Shown in pieces: positions 55,555 through 64,000 of a stretch of 64,000 nucleotides of DNA (its first letter is position 1; each line of letters opens with the position of its first letter). Source of the stretch: Planomicrobium sp. CPCC 101079 (lineage in GTDB: Bacteria > Bacillota > Bacilli > Bacillales_A > Planococcaceae); NCBI RefSeq assembly GCF_007859275.1, contig NZ_VOHC01000021.1:1-64000 (forward strand), given 5' to 3'. Position numbers and translations under genes: made by a program. The notes beneath the pieces are model-generated. The model was given only the letters and a program-made list of their open reading frames with translations. It searched no databases and was not told the origin of the DNA.

Positions 55555-56814
55555 TTAAAAGAAGAATCTTTGAATATCGTTCCAAGTAACGACGATCATC
55601 AATAGCATAAGAAGCATGATGCCGACAAAATGGACCATTCCTTCTTTCTGGCGATCCACCGGTTTTCCTCGGACAGCCTCGACAATAAAGAACATCAGGC
55701 GGCCGCCATCTAATGCCGGCAGCGGCAATAAGTTCATAATTCCTAAGTTGATGCTCAGCATGCCTGCCCAGCTCATTAAGGTAAAGATGCCGTATTTTGC
55801 TACTTCTTCCGTCGTTTTGTAAATGCCGACAGGGCCGGATAATGCATCTATCGTAAATTGGCCGGTAACCAGCATGCCTAGCAAACGGAAAATTTCCTTA
55901 AACCAGAAAACAGTTTGCTCCGCCCCATATGCGAAAGAGCCGAGGAAATCTTTTTCTAGAGGGCTTCGGTAAAGCACACCGATTACCCCCACTTTTTCAG
56001 GAGATTCTTCCGAAACTTCCGGTGTAATGGTAAACTCGAGCGGTTCGCCTTCCCGCTCCACTTCAAAGGCCAACGGATTACCAGCGTTCACTTGGACGGT
56101 ATTAACCAGTTCATCCCAAGTACCGATAGTTTTCCCGTCAATTTCTTTTACCAAATCACCGTTTTGCATGCCCGCCTCTGAAGCAGGGCTGTCTTCGGTC
56201 ACTTCTGTTACAACAGGTTCATTCGTCGGAATTCCTTGCATCAAACCGATAGCTGAAAAGATAAAAAACGCCAGAATAAAATTGAACAACGGTCCAGCAA
56301 GGATTGTCATGAACCGGTGGCTAACACTTTTCGAACCAAATTGGCGGTCATATGGAGCTAAAATGGTATCTTTGCCGTTTTCTTCGATCACTGCATCACG
56401 TGCAACACCGATTCTGACAAATTTTTCTTCTTCATCGTACCCTTTAATGTAAAGCTCTTTGTCAAGATCGGCTTCTTCCACTTCCAAAAGCAATATTTCC
56501 GGATACATGGTTTTCTGGTTCATTATCACTTTTTCGGCAAGGCCGTCTTTGTTCAACAAAACGCCGACTCGATGCCCTGGCTGGATCTGAATGGAATCCA
56601 AATCTTCACCGGCCATACGCACATAACCGCCTATTGGCAACAGGCGAAGTGTATAAATCGTTTCGCCTTTTGTAATGCCCAGTATTTTCGGCCCCATTCC
56701 GATTGCAAACTCCCGGACCAGGATGCCTGCACGCTTGGCAAAAATGAAATGCCCCAATTCATGGAAAAATACTAAAGCACCGAAAATTATTATAAACGCT
56801 ATAACTGTTTCCAT
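55555..56814 (-). CDS. rseP: Site-2 intramembrane protease RseP (RasP)
   Basis: This membrane zinc protease cuts anti-sigma factors and leftover signal peptides within the membrane. At 419 residues it has HELGH at 18-22 in the first membrane helix, a PDZ domain (about 185-270, EAGMQNGDLVKEIDGKTI) and the second active-site motif LPLPALDGGRL near residue 355. Three or four membrane helices are evident. It follows dxr by 43 bases, the usual order. Confidence 0.96.
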   Translation of the reverse strand: METVIAFIIIFGALVFFHELGHFIFAKRAGILVREFAIGMGPKILGITKGETIYTLRLLPIGGYVRMAGEDLDSIQIQPGHRVGVLLNKDGLAEKVIMNQKTMYPEILLLEVEEADLDKELYIKGYDEEEKFVRIGVARDAVIEENGKDTILAPYDRQFGSKSVSHRFMTILAGPLFNFILAFFIFSAIGLMQGIPTNEPVVTEVTEDSPASEAGMQNGDLVKEIDGKTIGTWDELVNTVQVNAGNPLAFEVEREGEPLEFTITPEVSEESPEKVGVIGVLYRSPLEKDFLGSFAYGAEQTVFWFKEIFRLLGMLVTGQFTIDALSGPVGIYKTTEEVAKYGIFTLMSWAGMLSINLGIMNLLPLPALDGGRLMFFIVEAVRGKPVDRQKEGMVHFVGIMLLMLLMIVVTWNDIQRFFF

Positions 56815-56857
56815 TCGAACCCATCCTTATAAACCAGTTTTCGGTTTTAATCTTTAG

Positions 56858-58003
56858 CTATTTTATCATGTTTTCAACAGTTTTTCTTGTTTCAGCATCC
56901 ACGTGCAAAATCGTTTCCAAATCTGGAGAAGAAATTACCGCATGCTTGTCCATCGCCCGCTCAATCAACTCTTCTATTTGCAAGAAATTGATTTGTTCTT
57001 CAAGGAACATGGCAACTGCTTGTTCGTTCGCTGCGTTCAAAACAGTTGTCATAGTCCCGCCTGCTTTCCCCGCTTCAAAAGCCAACTTCAAGGCGCGGAA
57101 TCGTTCATAATCCATTTCCTGAAAATGCAATTTGCCGATTTCTGCCAAGTTCAAGCGCTTCGCTTGTGAACGCGGCAACCGCTCCGGATAAGTGAGTGCA
57201 TATTGGATAGGAACCCGCATATCCGGCGTCCCTAGCTGTGCCATGACACTTGTGTCTTGGAATTCCACCATCGAGTGGATAATGCTTTCCCTGTGCAGCA
57301 AAACCCCGATATCTTTGTAGTCAAAATCAAACAAAATGTGAGCTTCTATCACCTCTAGGCCTTTATTGACCATAGTAGCTGAATCGATAGTGATTTTTGA
57401 GCCCATTGACCAATTTGGATGATTCAAGGCATCTTGCACTGTAACGTTTTGAAGCTCAGCGCGCGTCCGGTCACGGAAACTTCCACCGGATGCAGTTAAG
57501 ATAAGGCGGCTCGCTTGTTCTCTTTTTTCGCCATTCAATGATTGGAACAATGCGGAATGCTCACTGTCCACTGGCAAGATGGTCGCGCCGTATCTTTTCG
57601 CGCTATCCATTACCAGATGCCCTGCTGTTACCAAAGTTTCTTTATTGGCGATGGCAATAATCCGTCCAAGCTTAATCGCTTCAAGAGTTGGTTCCAACCC
57701 AACACTGCCGATTACTGCATTGACTAAAATATCTGCATCGTATGTAGCTGTTTCGATCAATCCTTGGCTGCCGCATACAACTGAAACAGCAGGAAATTCG
57801 GCTTGCAGCTCTTTTGCATCTTCTTCTTTCTGAACACAGACGATTTCAGGTGCAAACTCTCTTAGGTATTGTTTTGTGATTTCCATGTTCTTTCCAGCCG
57901 AGAAACCGACTAAAGTAAACTCATCTTTGTGTTCGCGGATAATATCTGCGGTTTGTACACCGATTGAACCGGTTGCACCAAGCAAAACAATTTTTTTAGT
58001 CAT
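56858..58003 (-). CDS. dxr: 1-deoxy-D-xylulose-5-phosphate reductoisomerase
   Basis: Dxr converts 1-deoxyxylulose 5-phosphate to methylerythritol 4-phosphate in the non-mevalonate isoprenoid pathway, with NADPH. At 381 residues it has the nucleotide-binding [10 protein letters not shown] (9-18), [24 protein letters not shown] with metal-binding residues, and TASGGSFRD. The product pathway feeds undecaprenyl phosphate synthesis by UppS, also encoded here. Confidence 0.97.
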   Translation of the reverse strand: MTKKIVLLGATGSIGVQTADIIREHKDEFTLVGFSAGKNMEITKQYLREFAPEIVCVQKEEDAKELQAEFPAVSVVCGSQGLIETATYDADILVNAVIGSVGLEPTLEAIKLGRIIAIANKETLVTAGHLVMDSAKRYGATILPVDSEHSALFQSLNGEKREQASRLILTASGGSFRDRTRAELQNVTVQDALNHPNWSMGSKITIDSATMVNKGLEVIEAHILFDFDYKDIGVLLHRESIIHSMVEFQDTSVMAQLGTPDMRVPIQYALTYPERLPRSQAKRLNLAEIGKLHFQEMDYERFRALKLAFEAGKAGGTMTTVLNAANEQAVAMFLEEQINFLQIEELIERAMDKHAVISSPDLETILHVDAETRKTVENMIK

Positions 58004-58019
58004 TTAATTGCTTCCTTTC

Positions 58020-58811
58020 TTATATAAAATGCAAAAAGTGAAGAAGCGGCATGACAAATAAGATGCTGTCAAAGCGATCTAAAATCCCGCCATGCCCCGG
58101 CAACAATTTCCCGGAATCTTTCACGTTATAGTGCCGCTTCAAAGCCGATTCCACCAAATCGCCCAACTGCCCAAAAACAGAAGCGACAATGGCAACAACT
58201 ATTATGATTAGCACGTTTTTATCCAAATCGATGAAAAAGTCGAAAACTAGCGCAATGCCGATAGCCCAAAGGATACCGCCAAAAAAGCCTTCCACTGTTT
58301 TGTTCGGTGAAATTTCCGGCCAAAGCTTCCGTTTTCCAAATTTACGTCCAGTAAAGTAAGCCCCAGAATCTGTGGCCCAGACAATAAGAAAAGCAAAAAT
58401 CAAAAACGTCGCTTTCACTTCAACTGTCTCAATCAAGTAATAAAAGCCGATTCCGACATAAAGTGAACTCATAATCGCAAATGCAGCGTCATCAAATGTA
58501 AAGTTGTTTTTCACAATTACTGTATGTATTAAAAGCAGAATGACCGCTAAAAATGCGAATTCCACTTTCATATAACCTGTCCATTCGTATATTTGATCGG
58601 CCCAAGCATTAGGAAGCATGAAAGCATATAGTGCGATTAGAGGGATTAATCCAGGGAGGCTCCAAATGTTGCGGCCTTTCATTTTCAACAGTTCTTGAAA
58701 ACCGATTGTCGCAAGAACATACATCAAAAGGATAAACGGGACCCCACCGATGAGAATAAAGGGAATAAAAAGAGCTGCGGCAATGATCCCGGTTATGATT
58801 CGTTCTTTCAA
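58020..58811 (-). CDS. cdsA: Phosphatidate cytidylyltransferase
   Basis: CdsA makes CDP-diacylglycerol from phosphatidic acid and CTP, the precursor for PgsA. At 263 residues it is a multi-spanning membrane protein whose C-terminal signature reads KDSGKLLPGHGGILDRFDS. The start is TTG 58811, overlapping the uppS stop by 4 bases, so translation is coupled. Confidence 0.96.
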   Translation of the reverse strand: MKERIITGIIAAALFIPFILIGGVPFILLMYVLATIGFQELLKMKGRNIWSLPGLIPLIALYAFMLPNAWADQIYEWTGYMKVEFAFLAVILLLIHTVIVKNNFTFDDAAFAIMSSLYVGIGFYYLIETVEVKATFLIFAFLIVWATDSGAYFTGRKFGKRKLWPEISPNKTVEGFFGGILWAIGIALVFDFFIDLDKNVLIIIVVAIVASVFGQLGDLVESALKRHYNVKDSGKLLPGHGGILDRFDSILFVMPLLHFLHFI

Positions 58812-59599
58812 TTTGCCTCTTCCCCTTTCAACCCTCCATAGCGGCGACTGCGTTTTTTATAAATTTCGATCGCTTCGAGCAAAGAGTCTTCGTTGAAATC
58901 TGGCCATAATGTATCCGTGAACCAAAATTCAGTGTATGCCAATTGCCAAAGCATGAAGTTGCTGAGACGTACTTCACCGCTAGTGCGAATTAATAAATCA
59001 GGCTCCGGAAGACCTTTTGTCATCAGCCTTTCCGTTATGTGGTCATCGGTGATACTATCTATGTCCAAAGTCCCGGCCGCCACTTGGGCAGCAATATCTT
59101 TTACCGCATCCACAATTTCTGAACGGCTGCCATAATTCAAAGCAAAATTGAGAACAAGACCCGTATTGTGTTGGGTTGCTTCTTTTGCCTTTCTAACAGC
59201 TTCAAGCGTGTGGGAAGGCAAATTATCGTGATAGCCCATCATTTCAACCCGGACATTCTCCTCGATCAACTCTGGCAGAAATGTTGATAAAAACTCCTCA
59301 GGCAAGCGCATTAAAAAATCCACTTCCATCTTCGGGCGTTTCCAGTTCTCAGTTGAAAAAGCGTATAGTGTCAAGACGCTTACTCCCAGGTCGCTAGCTA
59401 GCCTTGTGATTTTCCGGACAGTCTTCATTCCTTCATGATGGCCCGCAATTCTTGGCAGCGAGCGTTTTTTTGCCCATCTTCCATTGCCATCCATAATTAT
59501 TGCGATATGTGCAGGAATTTCTCCGCTTGAAACAGAAAGCAAGGGCTCTCTATTATCCGAAGATGAATCCGCCATTCTTTTTATTAGTTTATTGAACAT
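58808..59599 (-). CDS. uppS: Undecaprenyl diphosphate synthase (isoprenyl transferase)
   Basis: UppS extends farnesyl diphosphate with isopentenyl diphosphate in cis configuration to make the lipid carrier for peptidoglycan and teichoic acid. At 263 residues it has IIMDGNGRWAKKRSLPR with the catalytic aspartate, GHHEGMKTVR, TLYAFSTENW and the C-terminal PDLLIRTSGEVRLSNFMLW. The start is the ATG behind AGGTGGAGG; the first 25 residues precede the conserved core. Confidence 0.97.
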   Translation of the reverse strand: MFNKLIKRMADSSSDNREPLLSVSSGEIPAHIAIIMDGNGRWAKKRSLPRIAGHHEGMKTVRKITRLASDLGVSVLTLYAFSTENWKRPKMEVDFLMRLPEEFLSTFLPELIEENVRVEMMGYHDNLPSHTLEAVRKAKEATQHNTGLVLNFALNYGSRSEIVDAVKDIAAQVAAGTLDIDSITDDHITERLMTKGLPEPDLLIRTSGEVRLSNFMLWQLAYTEFWFTDTLWPDFNEDSLLEAIEIYKKRSRRYGGLKGEEAN

Positions 59600-59641
59600 A
59601 ATTAATCCTCCACCTATTACAAATCGGCATGTCTATTGCTT

Positions 59642-59650
59642 ATCATAACA
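59642..59650 (-). promoter_or_regulatory. Extended -10 promoter of uppS-cdsA
   Basis: The minus strand reads TGTTATGAT, an extended -10, about 45 bases upstream of uppS and downstream of the frr terminator. The -35 is not recognisable. Confidence 0.45.
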
Positions 59651-59705
59651 AAAAAAATGGTATTGTGCGCTTTCTTTAACGATACTCATTTTTTTTGGCA
59701 TGAAA

Positions 59706-59730
59706 AAGCGTCCTGTAAAACAGGACGCTT
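59706..59730 (-). terminator. Intrinsic terminator of pyrH-frr
   Basis: An 11-bp perfect stem (AAGCGTCCTGT with ACAGGACGCTT) around three bases is followed by TTTC on the minus strand, 20 bases after the frr stop. Confidence 0.9.
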
Positions 59731-59750
59731 CACACGCTTTGAAGTTCGTT

Positions 59751-60308
59751 TTATACTTCCATAATTTCTTTTTCTTTTGCTTTTGCAAGATCGTCAATTT
59801 TCGCGATATTGGAATCCGTCAATTTTTGGACTTCATCCGAATAGCCGCGAAGGTCATCGACTGTAATCTCACTTTTCTTCTCAAGCTTTTTGAACTCATC
59901 GTTAGCGTCGCGGCGAATGTTGCGGATGCCCACTTTCGCTTCTTCCGCCTCTTTCTTCACTTGCTTAACCAAGTCTTTGCGGCGTTCTTCTGTCAACGCA
60001 GGGACCGCAAGACGTATTACTGAGCCATCGTTTGAAGGACTTAATCCCAAATCAGATTTCAAAATCGCTTTTTCGATATCGCCAAGAACTGATTTGTCGT
60101 ATGGCTGAATCATGATCAACCGGGCTTCAGGAATTGAAATACCCGCTACTTGGTTAACCGGAGTAGGCGCACCGTAATAATCGATTGTCAATTTGTCCAA
60201 AATTGCTGGAGTAGCCCGTCCTGCACGAATTGATGAAAGCTCGCGTGAAAAAGCTTGGATTGCATTAGTCATTTTTTGTTGTGTTTCACTCATAACAGAT
60301 TTCGGCAT
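59751..60308 (-). CDS. frr: Ribosome recycling factor
   Basis: RRF splits post-termination ribosomes together with EF-G. At 185 residues it has [22 protein letters not shown], the conserved RNA-contacting region, and [22 protein letters not shown]. The ATG overlaps the pyrH stop codon (TAATG), with GAGGAG upstream inside pyrH. Confidence 0.98.
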   Translation of the reverse strand: MPKSVMSETQQKMTNAIQAFSRELSSIRAGRATPAILDKLTIDYYGAPTPVNQVAGISIPEARLIMIQPYDKSVLGDIEKAILKSDLGLSPSNDGSVIRLAVPALTEERRKDLVKQVKKEAEEAKVGIRNIRRDANDEFKKLEKKSEITVDDLRGYSDEVQKLTDSNIAKIDDLAKAKEKEIMEV

Positions 60309-61033
60309 TATATCGTTCTCCTCACTACAGTCCCGATTTTTTCACCAAGGACAGCACGTTTTATGTTTCCATTTTCCATAATAGAGAATACTACGAGTGG
60401 AATGTCGTTGTCCATACATAATGTGGAAGCTGTTGAATCCATTACTTGAAGCCCTTGTTGAATTACATCAAAATAAGAAAGCTCTTCGTATTTAACCGCG
60501 CTCGAATCTGTCTTCGGATCGGCTGAATAAACACCATCCACATTGTTCTTCGCCATCAAGATGACGTCTGCTTCAATTTCCGCTGCCCGAAGCGCAGCTG
60601 TCGTATCTGTAGAAAAATACGGGTTGCCTGTTCCTGCTGCAAAAATGACAACGCGTTTTTTCTCCAAATGGCGAATCGCTCTTCTCCGAATGTACGGTTC
60701 AGCAACTTGGCGCATTTCAATAGAAGAAAGTACACGGCTTTCGACGCCTTGCTTCTCCAATGAATCTTGCAGTGCAAGCGAGTTCATGACGGTTGCGAGC
60801 ATTCCCATGTAATCAGCAGTAGCACGGTCCATGCCCATTTCCGAACCGATTTTGCCTCTCCAAATATTGCCGCCGCCGACAACTACAGCCACTTCAACAC
60901 CAAGCTCGACAACTTCTTTCACTTGGCTAGCCACTGTTTTAATGATTTCCGGAGATAAACCAAACCCTTTTTCTCCCGCCATCGCTTCTCCGCTTAGTTT
61001 TAATACAATGCGTTTATATTGTTGAACACTCAT
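60308..61033 (-). CDS. pyrH: UMP kinase
   Basis: PyrH phosphorylates UMP to UDP. At 241 residues it belongs to the bacterial amino acid kinase type, with [16 protein letters not shown] near residue 11, [11 protein letters not shown], and [19 protein letters not shown]. In Bacillus the enzyme is activated by GTP and inhibited by UTP. It follows tsf after a terminator and overlaps frr. Confidence 0.98.
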   Translation of the reverse strand: MSVQQYKRIVLKLSGEAMAGEKGFGLSPEIIKTVASQVKEVVELGVEVAVVVGGGNIWRGKIGSEMGMDRATADYMGMLATVMNSLALQDSLEKQGVESRVLSSIEMRQVAEPYIRRRAIRHLEKKRVVIFAAGTGNPYFSTDTTAALRAAEIEADVILMAKNNVDGVYSADPKTDSSAVKYEELSYFDVIQQGLQVMDSTASTLCMDNDIPLVVFSIMENGNIKRAVLGEKIGTVVRRTI

Positions 61034-61064
61034 CGGTCTCCTCCGTTACACTTTTATTGAAAAA

Positions 61065-61090
61065 TAGGGAACACATTTCAGTGTTCCCTA
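61065..61090 (-). terminator. Intrinsic terminator of rpsB-tsf
   Basis: TAGGGAACAC pairs with GTGTTCCCTA around a 6-base loop and is followed by TTTTTC on the minus strand. Confidence 0.88.
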
Positions 61091-61109
61091 GGTCGATCAT
61101 ATGAAACTA

Positions 61110-61997
61110 TTAGTTGCCTTTGTTAACTTGGCTCATTACTTCGTCTGCAAAGTTATCAACGCGTTTTTCGATGCCTTCTCCAACTTCGTAACGAGTGAAA
61201 CCTTTTACAGTTCCGCCAGTTGAAGCTGCGAAATCACGAACTTTTTGATCTGAGTTTTTAACAAAAGCTTGATCCAATAAGCAAATATCTTCAAAGAATT
61301 TGCCCAGGCGGCCTTCAACCATTTTCGCAACGATGTTTTCTGGTTTGCCTTCGTTCAATGCTTGTTCAGTTAACACTTTACGCTCACGCTCTACTTCTTC
61401 AGCAGATACTTCATCGCGTGAAACGTATTGAGGTTTCAATGCAGCGATGTGCATAGCGATATCACGGGCTGCATCTGAATCTGTAGAGTTTTCAAGTTCA
61501 ACTAGAACCGCAATTCTGCCGCCCATGTGCAGGTAAGGACCGAAAGCATCGTTATCTGTTTTTGTGCGGATTTCAAAACGGCGCAAAGAGATTTTTTCAC
61601 CGATTTTAGCGATTGCATTTGAGATGTGGTCTGCAACAGTCAGGCCGTTAGACATTGTAGAAGCAGTCGCTTCTTCAACTGTAGCCGGTTTTGCTGACAA
61701 CAAGTGCTCGCCCAATTCTTTTACAAGAGTTTGGAAGCCTTCGTTTTTCGCAACAAAGTCCGTTTCAGCGTTAACTTCGTAGATAACAGCTTCATTGCCT
61801 TGAACTAGAACTGCAGTAGTTCCGTCCGCTGCAATGCGGTCTGCTTTTTTAGAAGCGCTTGAAAGGCCTTTTTCACGCAAGAAGTCCATTGCCGCTTCGA
61901 TATCTCCGTTAGTTTCCACTAGCGCTTTTTTGCAATCCATCATACCTGCGCCAGTTTTTTCACGCAATTCTTTTACCATTTGAGCTGTAACTGCCAT
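61110..61997 (-). CDS. tsf: Elongation factor Ts
   Basis: EF-Ts exchanges GDP for GTP on EF-Tu. At 295 residues it has the N-terminal UBA-like domain ([19 protein letters not shown]), the [13 protein letters not shown] segment that contacts EF-Tu, and two core subdomains. It follows rpsB after an intercistronic hairpin, as in most bacteria. Confidence 0.98.
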   Translation of the reverse strand: MAVTAQMVKELREKTGAGMMDCKKALVETNGDIEAAMDFLREKGLSSASKKADRIAADGTTAVLVQGNEAVIYEVNAETDFVAKNEGFQTLVKELGEHLLSAKPATVEEATASTMSNGLTVADHISNAIAKIGEKISLRRFEIRTKTDNDAFGPYLHMGGRIAVLVELENSTDSDAARDIAMHIAALKPQYVSRDEVSAEEVERERKVLTEQALNEGKPENIVAKMVEGRLGKFFEDICLLDQAFVKNSDQKVRDFAASTGGTVKGFTRYEVGEGIEKRVDNFADEVMSQVNKGN

Positions 61998-62038
61998 GAT
62001 TAAATTCCTCCTTAAGATATCTATAAGTTCTCAAAAAA

Positions 62039-62070
62039 AGGTGATAAGTGGGGTTGGCCGCTTATCACCT
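62039..62070 (-). terminator. Hairpin with T-run between rpsB and tsf
   Basis: AGGTGATAAGTGG pairs with CCGCTTATCACCT (one wobble) around a 6-base loop, followed by seven T on the minus strand. Since tsf normally shares the rpsB transcript, this probably works as a partial terminator. Confidence 0.82.
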
Positions 62071-62084
62071 GTCATACTTGTGAA

Positions 62085-62801
62085 TTACTCAGCAGCTTCA
62101 GCTGGAGTTTCTTCGTCTTCTTCCGGTTTTGACTCAAGCAAAGCATCAGCCATTTTGCCAGTCAATAATTTAACCGCGCGGATTGCATCATCGTTTGCAG
62201 GGATTACATAATCGATTTCATCCGGATCGCAGTTTGTATCAACGATACCTACGATAGGAATGTTCAATTTCATAGCTTCCGCTACTGCAATGCGTTCTTT
62301 GCGTGGGTCAACTACGAACATAACGTCCGGAAGTGAACTCATGTCACGGATACCGCCAAGGAATTTAACAAGGCGTTCGTGTTCTTTTCTTAATTGAACA
62401 ACTTCTTTCTTCGGAAGAACTTCAAACGTTCCATCTTCTTCCATGCGCTCGATTTGTTTCAAACGATTAACGCGTTTTTGGATTGTACCGAAGTTAGTAA
62501 GTGTACCACCCAACCAGCGTTGGTTGATGTAGTAGTTGCCAGAGCGTTCAGCTTCTTCTTTGATCGCATCTTGAGCTTGTTTTTTTGTTCCTACGAACAA
62601 AACTTTACCGCCTTCTTCGCCCACTTGCTTCATGAAGTTATAAGCTTCCTCAAGTTTACGGACTGTTTTTTGAAGGTCGATGATGTAGATACCGTTACGT
62701 TCTACGAAAATGTATTTTTTCATTTTCGGGTTCCAACGGCGAGTCTGGTGGCCAAAGTGCACACCAGCTTCAAGCAATTGTTTCATTGAAATTACTGACA
62801 T
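62085..62801 (-). CDS. rpsB: 30S ribosomal protein S2
   Basis: S2 is a late-binding 30S protein needed for S1 and mRNA recruitment. At 238 residues it begins [27 protein letters not shown], with [20 protein letters not shown] and [13 protein letters not shown]. It has an acidic C-terminal tail. An AGGAGG site precedes the ATG. Confidence 0.98.
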   Translation of the reverse strand: MSVISMKQLLEAGVHFGHQTRRWNPKMKKYIFVERNGIYIIDLQKTVRKLEEAYNFMKQVGEEGGKVLFVGTKKQAQDAIKEEAERSGNYYINQRWLGGTLTNFGTIQKRVNRLKQIERMEEDGTFEVLPKKEVVQLRKEHERLVKFLGGIRDMSSLPDVMFVVDPRKERIAVAEAMKLNIPIVGIVDTNCDPDEIDYVIPANDDAIRAVKLLTGKMADALLESKPEEDEETPAEAAE

Positions 62802-63125
62802 TGTGTGTTTCCTCCTGATAGGTTATTTTTCCTCCGCATTCTTCTTCTCTGAACCGTGACTATTAAGATAAGCACCTACGAATCAAATCGAAATGCGTGT
62901 GTATTTAACACCATTTGAAATTATAGCACGGTCTATATGCATACCGCAACATGTTTCTCTTATAAATTGGTCTTTTAAAATTTTATAACTTCTTATCCAT
63001 CCCTTGGCCCTGAGAAAACAGTTGTCTGCAGAAAACAAGTTGGCACAGCGCTTCTCAACAAATATGTTATGGACCCGAAGCCACTCAGCTTAACGGAATA
63101 TCGACGGGAAATTTCAAGCAAGAAA
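62802..63125. other. Non-coding gap between codY and rpsB
   Basis: The gap holds the rpsB promoter and leader of about 110 bases, then about 170 bases up to the codY terminator in which no gene, repeat or strong structure was recognised. In motile Bacillus this position holds the large flagellar and chemotaxis gene block. Confidence 0.6.
62920..62949 (-). promoter_or_regulatory. Promoter of rpsB
   Basis: TTGCGG (62944-62949) and a perfect TATAAT (62920-62925) are 18 bases apart on the minus strand, leaving a leader of about 110 bases. The leader may carry an S2 autoregulatory structure, as known for rpsB in other bacteria; this was not verified. Confidence 0.75.
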
Positions 63126-63156
63126 AAAAGGCGCCGGATAAGCTCCGGCGCCTTTT
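63126..63156 (-). terminator. Intrinsic terminator of codY
   Basis: A 13-bp perfect stem (AAAAGGCGCCGGA with TCCGGCGCCTTTT) around 5 bases, followed by a T-run on the minus strand, lies 9 bases after the codY stop. Confidence 0.95.
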
Positions 63157-63164
63157 GATTTTAA

Positions 63165-63944
63165 TTAGTTCATTTTCAATTGTTCTAGTTCTGCCAGGAA
63201 TTTTGTGTTCAATACTTTGATGTATGTCCCTTTCATTCCTAGAGAGCGTGATTCGATAACACCGGCACTTTCAAGTTTGCGAAGTGCGTTAACGATTACT
63301 GAACGAGTGATGCCGACGCGGTCTGCGATTTTTGAAGCAACAAGCAAGCCTTCGTTGCCGTCTAGTTCTTCAAAAATATGCTCGATCGCTTCAAGCTCAC
63401 TGTAAGATAGAGAAGAAATAGCCATTTGTACAACAGCTTTGCTGCGTGCTTCTTCTTCGATGCGGTCGCCTTTTTCACGCAGGATTTCCATTCCAACCAC
63501 TGTTGCGCCATATTCGCCCAAAATCAAATCGTCGTCTTGGAATTCTTCGTTGACGCGGCCAAGAAGAAGTGTCCCTAAACGCTCTCCTCCGCCGATGATT
63601 GGAACAATCGTAGTCAAGCCTTTTTCAAACAGTTCACGTTCTTCGATAGGAAAAATCGTGTGTTCGCTGTTTACGTCCAAGTTAGCGGAAGTTTCAGTGA
63701 TGTTTGAAAGGTTTTGTGTATATTCCAAAGGAAATTGGCGTTCTTCCAACATCCCTTTCATACGATCGTTTTCGATTTGCTGGTTGATTGCAAAGCCAAG
63801 CAATTTCCCTTTGCGGCTTACGACGAATGCGTTGCACTCAATAACTTCGCTCAACGTTTCAGCCATGTCTTTAAAGTTAACCGGCTTGCCCGCCGCTGCT
63901 TGTAGCATAGAGTTAATGCGTCTTGTTTTTTCCAATAAATTCAT
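63165..63944 (-). CDS. codY: CodY, GTP- and branched-chain-amino-acid-sensing global repressor
   Basis: CodY represses nutrient-scavenging genes when GTP and isoleucine/leucine/valine are abundant. At 259 residues it has an N-terminal GAF domain binding the amino acids (about 1-155) and a C-terminal winged helix with [28 protein letters not shown] (about 203-230). An AGGAGG site precedes the ATG. Genes that normally come before it (xerC, clpQY) would be outside the window. Confidence 0.98.
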   Translation of the reverse strand: MNLLEKTRRINSMLQAAAGKPVNFKDMAETLSEVIECNAFVVSRKGKLLGFAINQQIENDRMKGMLEERQFPLEYTQNLSNITETSANLDVNSEHTIFPIEERELFEKGLTTIVPIIGGGERLGTLLLGRVNEEFQDDDLILGEYGATVVGMEILREKGDRIEEEARSKAVVQMAISSLSYSELEAIEHIFEELDGNEGLLVASKIADRVGITRSVIVNALRKLESAGVIESRSLGMKGTYIKVLNTKFLAELEQLKMN

Positions 63945-64000
63945 TCTAATGAACCTCCTACATATTTACACCGTGTTTATTCAATATTCTAAAGGTTTTT

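Noticed and set aside
63945-64000. Promoter of codY
   Set aside because: Only 56 upstream bases are available and no good -35/-10 pair could be fitted.

Overview
The window is a stretch of core chromosome from a low-to-moderate GC Gram-positive bacterium of the order Bacillales. Gene order follows the Bacillus subtilis codY-rpsB-tsf to glnR-glnA segment almost gene for gene. Several loci that sporulating Bacillus carries inside this segment are missing (spoVS, cotE, the dipicolinate synthase genes, and the flagellar/chemotaxis block between codY and rpsB). This, with the frequent GTG/TTG starts, fits an asporogenous Planococcus-like member of the Planococcaceae/Caryophanaceae. The genus is an inference from synteny, not a database result.

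All recognised genes except one (a TRIC-type channel at 3399-4004) are on the minus strand, so transcription runs from high to low coordinates. 63944-58020: codY, then rpsB-tsf-pyrH-frr (translation) and uppS-cdsA (undecaprenyl and CDP-diacylglycerol synthesis). 58003-53683: dxr (isoprenoids), rseP (intramembrane protease), proS. 53470-49163: polC. 48910-41358: the rimP-nusA-rnpM-ylxQ-infB-ylxP-rbfA-truB-ribF-rpsO cluster for ribosome assembly, initiation and transcription elongation. 41209-34844: pnp, the M16 peptidase mlpA, asd, rnjB. 34762-26652: ftsK, a GntR regulator and a four-gene nucleoside ABC importer. 26385-20673: two M16 peptidases, an SDR oxidoreductase, a DUF3388 protein, rodZ and pgsA (envelope and cell shape). 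20600-8438: cinA, recA, rny, ymdB, miaB, ricA, mutS, mutL (DNA repair and RNA turnover). 8244-4472: glpD, a serine hydrolase, miaA, hfq, mostly overlapping. 4364-179: a rhodanese, the TRIC channel, ynbB, glnR and glnA. Bases 1-150 are the end of an insertion sequence.

Regulatory sites readable in the sequence include two GlnR/TnrA operators before glnR, a LexA box before recA, palindromes at the GntR promoter and inside the importer operon, about fifteen promoter-like sites, and many intrinsic terminators. Several terminators start inside the last codons of their gene.

No new multi-gene system is visible. The least explained DNA is a family of structured intergenic repeats: a 246-bp tandem duplication of a two-part unit between recA and rny (17594-17985), and relatives at 26451-26612 and 55466-55553. 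The insertion sequence also appears to have split the glnA terminator. The rest is conserved housekeeping content.
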